In this document: one piece after another, positions 1 to 9,466 of the stretch
How the letters are laid out: the number at the start of each line of letters is the position of its first letter
How positions within the stretch are numbered: position 1 is the first letter of the stretch
DNA from: DATCMA01 sp036563645
GTDB lineage: Bacteria > Actinomycetota > Actinomycetes > Mycobacteriales > Micromonosporaceae
NCBI GenBank assembly: GCA_036563645.1
Contig: DATCMA010000011.1
Coordinates: 1 to 58,940, forward strand
Direction of reading: 5' to 3'
DNA: 58,940 bases
Made by a program: the position numbers and the translations under genes
Notes under the pieces: generated by a model
Database searches by the model: none
Told to the model about the DNA's origin: nothing
The model's input: only the letters and a program-made list of their open reading frames with translations

Positions 1-193
1 AAAACCCCACACACAAGGGGCCACACAAACACCCCAACCAGCCAAACCCCAAAACAGAGCCCAGCCAGCCGAGGCAAAACCTGGCCAACCAAACACCCTG
101 TTGAGTTCTCAAAAAACAAACACCACACCAACCCCACACCATAGCGGGGTGTTGAGGGCTGGCAGTAACAACGCCCAGCAACTGCTGAGCGCT
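1..193 (-). ncRNA. leader of an rRNA operon (16S gene lies off the left edge)
   Basis: Read on the minus strand, positions 118-96 give TTTGAGAACTCAACAGGG, preceded by a T-rich run. This closely resembles the boxA-type antitermination element in mycobacterial and other actinobacterial rrn leaders. It is followed by low-complexity T/G-rich sequence down to base 1. A strong sigma-70-like promoter sits just upstream at 200-228. The same element also occurs in 16S-23S spacers, but no 16S 3' end lies upstream here, so a leader is the better reading. No rRNA gene body is visible in the window. Confidence 0.7.
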
Positions 194-199
194 TTTCTT

Positions 200-228
200 A
201 CGTTAGTCACCCGCCGCCGCGCTGTCAA
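200..228 (-). promoter_or_regulatory. promoter of the rRNA operon
   Basis: On the minus strand a perfect -35 TTGACA (228-223) is followed after exactly 17 bp by TAACGT (205-200). Transcription would start near 193 and run into the boxA-containing leader. This is one of the best housekeeping-type promoters visible in the window, as expected for an rRNA operon. Confidence 0.7.
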
Positions 229-415
229 CCTGGCCTCACCAGATCGACACGCACGCTGCGGATGACCTCCCCGCGACTTCTAGCATAGCCGCTAGCCGTC
301 GGGGCCCAGCGAGGTGGCTCGCCTCAGCGCCTCCCCGCTGCCGGTCTTGAACCATACCTCTCCAACCGGCGCAACGCCAAACCGACGGCGATACGTCCTC
401 CTCCCTGAGGTGGAC
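229..415. other. intergenic region upstream of the rRNA promoter
   Basis: No gene or clear element is seen between the rRNA promoter and the end of the small membrane protein gene. Open frames here are short and do not resemble known proteins. Confidence 0.5.
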
Positions 416-655
416 CTACTGCAGGAGCACGCCGATCGCCGCGAGCCCAACGATCGCCCCGGCGGTGACCAGCAGCGCGGTCATCATCCGCGATGGTCCG
501 CGCTGAGCGAGCCGCCATCCGGACGCCACCACCACGACGAGCACGACACCGGCGATCACCATCTGCCAGAACGGCAGAAGCAAGCTGAGCAACGCTTCCT
601 CGGCGCGGAAGGTGGGAGCGGCAGACATGAAGCAACTCTGGCACGTCCGAGGCAT
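416..655 (-). CDS. small two-helix membrane protein
   Basis: Encodes 79 residues with two hydrophobic stretches: about residues 22-45 (LLLPFWQMVIAGVVLVVVV) and about 58-78 (MMTALLVTAGAIVGLAAIGVL). A short basic loop with RRGPSR lies between them, so this is probably an integral membrane hairpin. The chosen ATG at 655 has AGGGA about 9 nt upstream. An internal ATG at 628 (MSAAPTF) is an alternative that gives 70 residues. It follows the nitrilase-family gene on the same strand, about 50 bp away. I do not recognise the family and assign no function. Confidence 0.55.
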   Translation of the reverse strand: MPRTCQSCFMSAAPTFRAEEALLSLLLPFWQMVIAGVVLVVVVASGWRLAQRGPSRMMTALLVTAGAIVGLAAIGVLLQ

Positions 656-706
656 TCATGGGTGTCCCTTGCCTCAGCCTGACCTATCCGCGCTCCCATC
701 CGCCGG

Positions 707-1504
707 TCACAGCCGACGGTGCGCGAGACTCGGCAGCTCCATACGGATCGTGCGCAGCCGGTCCAGGTCGATGTCGGCGACGGTTATCCCCACCGTGTCA
801 GGGGCTTGGGCGACGACGATCCCCCAGGGATCGATAATCATGCTTCGGCCGAAACACGTCCGTCTCGGTTCGTGATCGCCGATCTGCCCCGCCGCGACGA
901 CGTAACACTGGTTTTCGATCGCGCGAGCGCGCAGCAGCACCTCCCAGTGGTCCCGACCGGTGTGCAGCATGAACGCGGACGGCACGAGGAGCACCTGCGC
1001 GCCGCCGTCGACGGTCAACCGTCGGTACAGCTCGGGGAAACGCAGGTCGTAGCAGATCGACAGCCCGACCCGCACACCCTCGATGTCCACCACCACGGGC
1101 TCGGCGCCAGGCGCGACGTTTTTCGATTCGAGGAAGGAGACGCGGCCGGGGATCTCGACGTCGTAGAGGTGGATCTTGCGGTAGCGCGCCGCGAGTCGGC
1201 CGTCGCGGTCAAAGACCAACGACGTATTGAAACACCGTTGTGGGTCAGGGCCGATCTCTCGGAACGAGCCGGCGACGACCCACATCCGCAACTCGCGGGC
1301 CGCGGCGGCAAAGAACGAAGCAAACTCACCGTCGACCGGCTCAGGGCGAGGCGCTCCGGCGGCGGGGCCGAGATAGTCGACGTACTCCGGCAACACGGCC
1401 AGATCCGCTCCGGCGGCGGCGGCGCGATTGAGCAGTTGCCGCGCCACCTTCAAATTGGCCGCGCGGTCCTCGCGAGAGTTGAGTTGGCAGACGGCGACAC
1501 GCAT
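707..1504 (-). CDS. nitrilase-family carbon-nitrogen hydrolase
   Basis: A 265-residue protein of the carbon-nitrogen hydrolase (Nit/omega-amidase-like) superfamily. The catalytic triad is visible: Glu40 in LPEY, Lys110 in YRKIHLYD, and nucleophile Cys151 in SICYDLRFPELYR. Proteins of this branch hydrolyse amide bonds of small cytosolic substrates such as deaminated glutathione or omega-amides. The RKIHLYD and CYDLRFPE signatures are typical of the Nit1/Nit2 group, but the substrate cannot be read from sequence. It lies 71 bp downstream of clpX on the same strand and may be co-transcribed. No strong ribosome binding site precedes the ATG, which sits directly before the conserved N-terminal strand (MRVAVCQLNS). 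Confidence 0.85.
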   Translation of the reverse strand: MRVAVCQLNSREDRAANLKVARQLLNRAAAAGADLAVLPEYVDYLGPAAGAPRPEPVDGEFASFFAAAARELRMWVVAGSFREIGPDPQRCFNTSLVFDRDGRLAARYRKIHLYDVEIPGRVSFLESKNVAPGAEPVVVDIEGVRVGLSICYDLRFPELYRRLTVDGGAQVLLVPSAFMLHTGRDHWEVLLRARAIENQCYVVAAGQIGDHEPRRTCFGRSMIIDPWGIVVAQAPDTVGITVADIDLDRLRTIRMELPSLAHRRL

Positions 1505-1575
1505 GCACCCAAGCTACGGGGTGGGAGCGACCCCAGCGAGACCCACCTCGGGGGGACGACACCGTGCCCGGCGGC

Positions 1576-2862
1576 TTACGCCGTCTTCTCCTCCCGCTCC
1601 CGATGGCGCCGGTTGACGAACTCCCGCGGCACGATCGTCGGGTAGACGTTCTCCAGGACGACCTCGCGGGTGATGAGGACGCGGCCGGCGTTCGGGTTGC
1701 TCGGCACCTCGTACATCACCGAGAGCAGGACTTCCTCGAGGATCGCGCGCAGTCCACGCGCCCCCGTGCCGCGGAGCATCGCCTGATCCGCGATCGCTTC
1801 CAGCGCCTCCTGTTCGAACTCCAACTCCACGCCGTCGAGCTCGAAGAGGCGCTTGTACTGCTTGACCAGCGCGTTCCGCGGCTCAGTCAGAATGCGGACG
1901 AGCGCGTCGCGGTCCAGGCTGCGCACCGTGGTAATCACCGGCAGCCGACCGATGAACTCGGGGATCAGCCCGTACTTGAGCAGATCCTCGGGCATGACCT
2001 GGGCGTAGATGTCATCGGTGGACCGGTCGGAGATCGTGCGCAGGCGGGCTCCGAAACCGGTGCCCCCACGCCCGGTCCGTGCCTCGATGATCTGCGCGAG
2101 CCCGTCGAAGGCGCCGCCGCAAATGAACAAGATATTGGTGGTGTCGATTTGGATGAATTCTTGGTGCGGATGCTTGCGCCCACCTTGGGGAGGCACGTTG
2201 GCGATCGTGCCCTCGAGCATCTTCAGCAGCGCCTGTTGCACGCCCTCACCCGAGACGTCTCGGGTGATCGACGGGTTCTCCGACTTACGCGCGATCTTGT
2301 CAACTTCGTCGATGTAGACGATGCCCGTCTCGGCGCGCTTGACGTCGTAGTCCGCGGCTTGGATGAGCTTGAGGAGGATGTTCTCGACATCCTCACCGAC
2401 GTATCCCGCTTCGGTGAGCGCGGTGGCGTCGGCGATGGCGAACGGGACGTTCAATATCCGGGCGAGGGTCTGGGCCAGGTGAGTCTTGCCGCACCCCGTG
2501 GGCCCGAGGAGCAGGATGTTGGACTTCGCGAGCTCGACCTGCTCGCCGCCCGTGTGCCCCCGCTGCTGGGCCTGAATGCGCTTGTAGTGGTTGTAGACCG
2601 CGACCGACAGCGCCTTTTTCGCCTGTTCCTGCCCCACGACGTACTGGTCCAGGAACTGGCAGATCTCCATCGGTTTGGGAAGATCGTCAAACTTGACGTC
2701 GCCGGATTCGGCGAGCTCCTCCTCGATGATCTCGTTGCAGAGATCGATGCACTCGTCGCAGATATAGACCCCAGGGCCTGCGATGAGTTTCTTGACCTGC
2801 TTCTGCGACTTGCCGCAGAAGGAGCACTTCAGTAGGTCGCCACCGTCGCCGATCCGTGCCAC
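1576..2862 (-). CDS. clpX: ATP-dependent Clp protease ATP-binding subunit ClpX
   Basis: Hexameric AAA+ unfoldase that recognises tagged or damaged proteins and threads them into ClpP. The 428 residues match the family length. An N-terminal zinc-binding domain has Cys13/Cys16 and Cys35/Cys38. Walker A is GPTGCGKT at 120-127, Walker B is YIDEVDKIA near 180, and a C-terminal small domain contains GTGARGLRAILEE. The start is GTG at 2862, with GGGAG about 8 nt upstream. It lies downstream of clpP1-clpP2, separated by about 200 bp that contain a likely terminator (3012-3055), so it may also have its own promoter. The clpX/clpP2/clpP1/tig grouping is standard in actinobacteria. Confidence 0.97.
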   Translation of the reverse strand: MARIGDGGDLLKCSFCGKSQKQVKKLIAGPGVYICDECIDLCNEIIEEELAESGDVKFDDLPKPMEICQFLDQYVVGQEQAKKALSVAVYNHYKRIQAQQRGHTGGEQVELAKSNILLLGPTGCGKTHLAQTLARILNVPFAIADATALTEAGYVGEDVENILLKLIQAADYDVKRAETGIVYIDEVDKIARKSENPSITRDVSGEGVQQALLKMLEGTIANVPPQGGRKHPHQEFIQIDTTNILFICGGAFDGLAQIIEARTGRGGTGFGARLRTISDRSTDDIYAQVMPEDLLKYGLIPEFIGRLPVITTVRSLDRDALVRILTEPRNALVKQYKRLFELDGVELEFEQEALEAIADQAMLRGTGARGLRAILEEVLLSVMYEVPSNPNAGRVLITREVVLENVYPTIVPREFVNRRHREREEKTA

Positions 2863-3011
2863 CTACGTTCTCCCTGCGCTCATCGGCCGGGTGGAGCCGG
2901 CCCTGGCCTGAGGACGGATACCCGTCAGTTCCCCCCCACCGGAAACCCCGGTGAGGTGTGCATCTCGACGTTACCCGCTCGCGGAGATTTCTCCGACCCC
3001 TATTTGGGCGT

Positions 3012-3055
3012 GTCAGAGGTCGATCAGTGTCCGCCGGACGCGACCGACCTCTGAC
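3012..3055 (-). terminator. likely terminator after clpP2
   Basis: An 11-bp perfect inverted repeat: GTCAGAGGTCG at 3012-3022 pairs with CGACCTCTGAC at 3045-3055. It lies 9 bp past the clpP2 stop. No U-tract follows, so it may act as a factor-dependent or partial terminator between clpP1P2 and clpX. Confidence 0.5.
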
Positions 3056-3063
3056 CCCGCACG

Positions 3064-3726
3064 TCATCGTGCCGTGTTGGCGGCCACCAGACCCTTCTTA
3101 CGGCTAGTGAGGATGGTGTCCACGAGACCGTACTCGCGGGCTTCCTCAGCCGTCATGATTTTATCCCTATCGATATCCTTCCGGACTTGCTCGATGGGAC
3201 GGTTCGAGTGGCGGGCAATCATCTCCTCCAACTGCGTACGCATCCGGAGGATCTCCCGGGCCTGGATCTCAATGTCCGATCCCTGCCCGTACCCGCTCTC
3301 CATCGAGGGCTGGTGAATGATGATCCGCGAATTGGGCAGCGCCATTCGCTTACCCGGGGTTCCCGCCGCGAGCAACACCGCCGCCGCGCTGGCCGCCTGA
3401 CCCAAGCACACCGTCTGGATATCCGGACGGACGTACTGCATGGTGTCGTAGATCGCGGTCATCGCGGTGAACGAGCCGCCCGGCGAGTTGATGTACATGA
3501 TGATGTCGCGATCCGGGTCCGTGCCCTCAAGCGTGAGCAGCTGGGCCATCACGTCGTTGGCCGACGCATCGTCCACCTGCACGCCGAGGAAGACGATCCG
3601 GTCCTCAAAGAGCTTGTTGTACGGGTTCGACTCTTTGATGCCGTATGACGTGCGCTCGACGAAGGAGGGCAGGATGTATCGGGCATGAACCTCCGCGAGC
3701 CGCCGCCGCAAGGAAAGATCAATCAT
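3064..3726 (-). CDS. clpP2: ATP-dependent Clp protease proteolytic subunit ClpP2
   Basis: A 220-residue serine peptidase that forms the degradation chamber together with ClpP1; in actinobacteria the active enzyme is a mixed ClpP1-ClpP2 tetradecamer. Catalytic Ser113 lies in GQAASAAA, His138 in IIIHQPSM, and the aspartate is in the KDIDRDK segment. The hydrophobic N-terminal extension with YILPSFVERTSYG is typical of the ClpP2 paralogue. The ATG at 3726 was chosen because GAGGAAGG lies about 6 nt upstream and the upstream open frame is non-homologous. Only 11 bp separate it from clpP1, so the two form an operon. Confidence 0.96.
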   Translation of the reverse strand: MIDLSLRRRLAEVHARYILPSFVERTSYGIKESNPYNKLFEDRIVFLGVQVDDASANDVMAQLLTLEGTDPDRDIIMYINSPGGSFTAMTAIYDTMQYVRPDIQTVCLGQAASAAAVLLAAGTPGKRMALPNSRIIIHQPSMESGYGQGSDIEIQAREILRMRTQLEEMIARHSNRPIEQVRKDIDRDKIMTAEEAREYGLVDTILTSRKKGLVAANTAR

Positions 3727-3737
3727 CGTCGCCTTCC

Positions 3738-4382
3738 TCAGTTGCGGGTGCCGACACCGGCCGACACTTGCTTGACTCCGGTGATCACGTGGTCGATGAA
3801 GCCGTAATCCTTCGCCTCCTGAGCGGTGAACCACCGGTCACGGTCGGAATCCCGCTCGATCTGCTCCGGAGTCTTACCGGTGTGGTAGGCCACACGCTCC
3901 TGGAACATCCGCTTGGTGTACAGCATCTGCTCGGCCTGAATGGCGATATCGGACGCAGTACCGCCCACGCCACCGGACGGCTGGTGCATCATGATCCGCG
4001 CGTGTGGCAGCGCGTACCGCTTGCCCGGGGTACCGGCGCAGAGCAGGAGCTGCGCCATCGACGCGGCGATGCCCATCGCGATGGTCACGATGTCGTTGCT
4101 GACGTACTGCATCGTGTCGTAGATCGCCATCCCGGAGTACACCGAGCCTCCTGGCGAGTTGATGTAGAGGCTAATGTCGCGCTCCGGGTCCTCGGCTGAC
4201 AGCAGCAGCAGCTGCGCGCAGATGCGGTTGGCCACCTGATCGGTCACCTCGCTGCCGAGGAAGATGATCCGCTCCTTCAGCAGCCGACCGAAGACCGCAT
4301 CGTCGAGGTTGCCATTCATCGTGTCCCCAAGGCGGGCCTCACTGAGGTGAAGGGCCGTCGCTGGGATATGCAGATCGGTCAT
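3738..4382 (-). CDS. clpP1: ATP-dependent Clp protease proteolytic subunit ClpP1
   Basis: A 214-residue partner of ClpP2. Catalytic Ser108 is in GIAASMAQ, His133 in MMHQPSGG, and Asp182 in DRDRWFTA by spacing. The YINSPGGSVYSGMAIYDTMQ block is the classic ClpP fold core. The ATG at 4382 is preceded by GAAAGG. It is the first gene of the clpP1P2 operon, and a ClgR-type box lies about 80 bp upstream, which suggests induction during proteotoxic stress. The aligned core begins near residue 22 (MNGNLDDAVFG), so an internal start at that Met is possible. Confidence 0.96.
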   Translation of the reverse strand: MTDLHIPATALHLSEARLGDTMNGNLDDAVFGRLLKERIIFLGSEVTDQVANRICAQLLLLSAEDPERDISLYINSPGGSVYSGMAIYDTMQYVSNDIVTIAMGIAASMAQLLLCAGTPGKRYALPHARIMMHQPSGGVGGTASDIAIQAEQMLYTKRMFQERVAYHTGKTPEQIERDSDRDRWFTAQEAKDYGFIDHVITGVKQVSAGVGTRN

Positions 4383-4459
4383 GGCAGCCTTTCGCTCTCT
4401 GTCCGTGTACGCCCGACACTAACCTCTCACCAAGCCCAAGGCGCCTCTGTCCGCCTACT

Positions 4460-4473
4460 GTTCGCTCTCAGCG
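4460..4473 (+). promoter_or_regulatory. ClgR-type operator upstream of clpP1P2
   Basis: GTTCGC TCTCA GCG fits the GTTCGC-N5-GCG box described for ClgR, the activator of clpP operons in Streptomyces and relatives. It lies in the 166-bp gap between tig and clpP1. A second arm, GCGAAC at 4483-4488, makes a larger dyad with GTTCGC at 4460-4465. Binding is inferred from the motif and context only. Confidence 0.6.
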
Positions 4474-4548
4474 CAGGAGACTGCGAACCCCCGGACAACG
4501 GAGGGGCCGCTAGGTCACCTCCGAGACCTGCGACCCCCACGTACCCCG

Positions 4549-5889
4549 TCAGTTCTTGTGATCGTTGTCACTCTCGTTGCGGAGTGCGTCGACCGACACC
4601 GGATTCCCCGCGGTGTCCTTGATCGTCACGCGCTCCATGACCAGGGCCAGCGCCTTGCCGCGTCGGACATCTCCGTAGACTGCCGCAGCGGCTCCGGAGC
4701 GGACGAGCTGGTCGTAGTACTGCTGCGGGGCCATCCCGACCCGCTGCGCGCGGTGAACGATCTCGTGACCGAACTCGTCATCCGAGACCTGGATGTTCTC
4801 CGCGTCGGCCAGCGCGTCCAGCACGAGCTGGATCTTCACGCCCTGTTCCGCGGCTTCCTTCAGCTCGGACTCCAGCTGCTCCTCGGTCTTCTCCTCGGAC
4901 TTGAGGTAGTCCTCCAGGGAGGTCCCCAACTGCTGCAGCTGGTTAATCAGAGCCTGCTTACGGGCCGCGACCTCGTCGCGCACCACGCCCTCAGGAGCCG
5001 GAACGCCGGTGACCTTCACGAGCTCCTCAAGCGCCTTGTCACGCGCGGCGTAGAGCTGCTCGAGCTGCTTCACCCGCTCGACCCGCTTCCGCAGGTCCGC
5101 GCGCAGCTCCTCCAGAGTGTCGAACTCGCTCGCCATCTGCGCGAAGGCGTCGTCGAGCTCCGGCAGCTGCTTCTCCTTGACCGCGCGCACGGTCACCGCG
5201 ACATCCGCATCACGCCCAGCGAACTCCCCGCCCACCAACTGCGAGGTGAACGTGGTCGAGTCACCGGCTGACAGACCGACCAGCACCTCATCGAGCCCGG
5301 GCAGCAGCCGCTTGCTGCCGACCTCGTGGGACACGTTCGTCGCCGAACCCCCGGGCACCTCCTGACCGTTGACCGTCGCGGTCAGGTCGATCTGCACGTA
5401 GTCGCCCTCCTGCGCGGGCCGCTCCACGGTCTTGAGCGTGGCGAACCGCTCGCGCAGCGCGTTCACCTGAGCATCAACGTCGCTCTCGGCGACCTGGAGT
5501 TCGTCGACGGTCACCTCGATCGACGCCAGATCCGGGAGCGTGATCTCCGGGCGAACGTCGACCTCGGCGGTGAACTTCAGCGGGGCGCCGTCGCTGAACT
5601 CGGTGATCTGTACCTCGGGCCGGCCCAGCAGCTTCACCTCGTGCTCGCGCACGGCCGCGAGGATGTTCTGGGGAATCGCCTCCTGCACGGCCTCGTTGAG
5701 CACCACGCTGCGCCCGATCCGCTGGTCGATCACGGGAGGTGGCACCCTGCCGGGCCGGAAGCCGGGCACGTTCACCTGGCGAGCGATCTCGCGGTACGCC
5801 TTCTTCAGACTCGGCTCGAGCTCGGCAAACGGCACCTCGATGGCGAGCCGGACCCGCGTCGGGCTCAGGGTCTCGACGGTGCTCTTCAC
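4549..5889 (-). CDS. tig: trigger factor
   Basis: Ribosome-associated chaperone with peptidyl-prolyl isomerase activity; 446 residues. The N-terminal ribosome-binding domain contains the signature near FRPGRVPPPVIDQRIG (about residues 45-60). A central FKBP-like PPIase domain follows (about 155-245, with EVGSKRLLPGLDEVLVGLSAGD), then a long helical C-terminal domain. The start is GTG at 5889 (VKSTVETLSPTRV), chosen because GAGGAG precedes it and homologues begin here; the open frame extends upstream without similarity. It precedes clpP1P2 on the same strand, as in many bacteria. Confidence 0.96.
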   Translation of the reverse strand: MKSTVETLSPTRVRLAIEVPFAELEPSLKKAYREIARQVNVPGFRPGRVPPPVIDQRIGRSVVLNEAVQEAIPQNILAAVREHEVKLLGRPEVQITEFSDGAPLKFTAEVDVRPEITLPDLASIEVTVDELQVAESDVDAQVNALRERFATLKTVERPAQEGDYVQIDLTATVNGQEVPGGSATNVSHEVGSKRLLPGLDEVLVGLSAGDSTTFTSQLVGGEFAGRDADVAVTVRAVKEKQLPELDDAFAQMASEFDTLEELRADLRKRVERVKQLEQLYAARDKALEELVKVTGVPAPEGVVRDEVAARKQALINQLQQLGTSLEDYLKSEEKTEEQLESELKEAAEQGVKIQLVLDALADAENIQVSDDEFGHEIVHRAQRVGMAPQQYYDQLVRSGAAAAVYGDVRRGKALALVMERVTIKDTAGNPVSVDALRNESDNDHKN

Positions 5890-6004
5890 AGGCGTACTCC
5901 TCGTTGCGTGAAAGTCTGGTTCCGGGCGTGATGCAGCCCACTGGGTAACGTTGCGCCGCCGCTGGCAGCCTGCCGCGCCTGGCACCGCCGTGGCGGATCA
6001 ACAG

Positions 6005-6078
6005 TCGGGGTGGCGGGATTTGAACCCACGGCCCCTCGCTCCCAAAGCGAGTGCGCTACCAAGCTGCGCCACACCCCG
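6005..6078 (-). tRNA. tRNA-Pro (TGG)
   Basis: The minus strand reads CGGGGTGTGGCGCAGCTTGG at the 5' end and folds into a full cloverleaf. Acceptor CGGGGTG pairs with CACCCCG, the anticodon loop is TTTGGGA with anticodon TGG, and the T-arm contains GGGTTCAAATCCC. CCA is not encoded. It lies just upstream of tig on the same strand. Confidence 0.95.
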
Positions 6079-6272
6079 TTAGCGACGTGAAGTGTATTCG
6101 AGCGTCTCGGTCACACGCGGGCTGGTATCGGCCCCACTGGTTGTGTCGTGGCCGGATCGTAGCCGACTCGCCTGTTCGAGCAGATCTCGACACAAGGGTG
6201 GGTACCCACGCCCGGGAGGAACCACGTAAGCTGAACCCGTACACTGGTACCCGAGCCCACTGGTGGGCGCAC

Positions 6273-6346
6273 GCGGGCGTAGCTCAATGGTAGAGCTTCA
6301 GCCTTCCAAGCTGACGGTGCCGGTTCGATTCCGGTCGCCCGCTCCA
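6273..6346 (+). tRNA. tRNA-Gly (TCC), CCA encoded
   Basis: Begins GCGGGCGTAGCTCAATGGTA and ends CGCCCGC-T-CCA. The anticodon stem TCAGC/GCTGA encloses loop CTTCCAA with anticodon TCC. The T-arm is CCGGTTCGATTCCGG. The CCA end is part of the gene (6344-6346). A pyrimidine-rich tract downstream (about 6420-6455) may help termination. Confidence 0.95.
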
Positions 6347-6611
6347 CGTCTCCTCGCCGCGCACGCGACCAACTGGCGCGGCGCGTAATCCGTCATCTTC
6401 AGCAACGTCCGCGCGCTGATCTCGATCTTTTCTCTTCCTCTCCTCTTTTCCCCGTCGCGGTCCCGCGTGGCGAGGCGCGTGGCCCGTGTGCGGTTCGCCG
6501 GCACGCGATCACGCGGCCACAGCCCGGCTCGCCCAGGGTGCGCTCAGGCGAGCACGGCGGCGCGGCGCGAACCGCCACGGCGGCGCGCCGCAGGGCGACG
6601 AGCAGACGCGA
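6347..6611. other. intergenic region between tRNA-Gly and the katG terminator
   Basis: Contains a C/T-rich tract (about 6420-6455) and GC-rich inverted repeats (around 6550-6595) but no credible gene. The long + strand open frame that begins here and runs opposite katG is a codon-bias shadow. Confidence 0.5.
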
Positions 6612-6644
6612 GTCCGGGCCGGCCCACGGGGAGCCGGCCCGGAC
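6612..6644 (-). terminator. terminator of the furA-katG operon
   Basis: A perfect 12-bp stem: GTCCGGGCCGGC at 6612-6623 pairs with GCCGGCCCGGAC at 6633-6644 around a 9-nt loop. It begins 20 bp past the katG stop. No U-run follows, which is common for GC-rich actinobacterial terminators. Confidence 0.7.
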
Positions 6645-6664
6645 GCTACCGCGTCACTCCCGCG

Positions 6665-8899
<2,235 letters not shown>

Positions 8900-8934
8900 G
8901 GGATTCCTTTCGCCGATGCGGACAAATCACACGA

Positions 8935-9366
8935 TCAAGATGTGCTCGCGGCTGAGCACTCTGGGCACAGCCCCCAATAGACGACTTCGGCTTCGTCGAT
9001 GGCGAAGCCGTGATCGTCGGACGCGGTCAGACACGGCGCCTCGCCAACGGCACAGTCAACGTCGGCGATCCGACCGCATGACCGACAGACGACGTGGTGG
9101 TGGTTGTCCCCCACCCGCAGCTCGTAGCGGGCCGCCGAGCCTGCGGGTTGGATGCGACGCACCAGACCGGCCGCCGTCAGGGCGTGCAGGCAGTCGTAAA
9201 CGGCCTGGTGGGAGACGTCTGGCAGGTCGCGACGCACCGCGTCGATGAGCGTTTGCGCATCAGCATGCGGATACGCGTGTATCGCGTTCAGCACCGCGAC
9301 GCGAGGCCGAGTGACCCGCAGCGCGGCCCCACGCAGCAGCTGTGCGAAGTCGGGGTGCGTCGACAC
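8935..9366 (-). CDS. furA: Fur-family transcriptional regulator (FurA type)
   Basis: A 143-residue metal- or peroxide-responsive repressor. An N-terminal winged helix (RVTRPRVAVLNAIHAYPHADAQTL, then VSHQAVYDCLHALTAAGLV) is followed by a metal-binding dimerisation domain with HHHVVCRSCG and a C-terminal CPEC. It lies immediately upstream of katG on the same strand, the conserved furA-katG arrangement of mycobacteria and streptomycetes, in which FurA represses its own operon until peroxide exposure. The promoter upstream is embedded in two 22-bp repeats likely to be its operator. Confidence 0.93.
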   Translation of the reverse strand: MSTHPDFAQLLRGAALRVTRPRVAVLNAIHAYPHADAQTLIDAVRRDLPDVSHQAVYDCLHALTAAGLVRRIQPAGSAARYELRVGDNHHHVVCRSCGRIADVDCAVGEAPCLTASDDHGFAIDEAEVVYWGLCPECSAASTS

Positions 9367-9386
9367 AGGCGACCGTGCTCCTCCGT

Positions 9387-9435
9387 TTTCTGGAACGGAT
9401 CAACTTTAGCACCTTTCTGGAACAAGTCAAGTTTA
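9387..9435 (-). repeat. tandem 22-bp repeats, probable FurA operator
   Basis: Two direct repeats, 9387-9408 and 9414-9435, match at 18 of 22 positions (each contains TTTCTGGAAC, then CAA and TTTA on the + strand) with centres 27 bp apart. Read on the minus strand, the upstream copy covers the -35 and the downstream copy covers the -10 and likely start point of the furA promoter, as expected of a repressor site. Confidence 0.65.
9403..9430 (-). promoter_or_regulatory. furA-katG promoter
   Basis: On the minus strand TTGACT (9430-9425) and TAAAGT (9408-9403) are separated by 16 bp. The transcript would have a leader of about 30 nt before the furA ATG at 9366. Both hexamers fall within the tandem repeats. 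Confidence 0.65.
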
Positions 9436-9466
9436 ATGCAGGTGTCGACGCTCCGTGTTGACTGAA

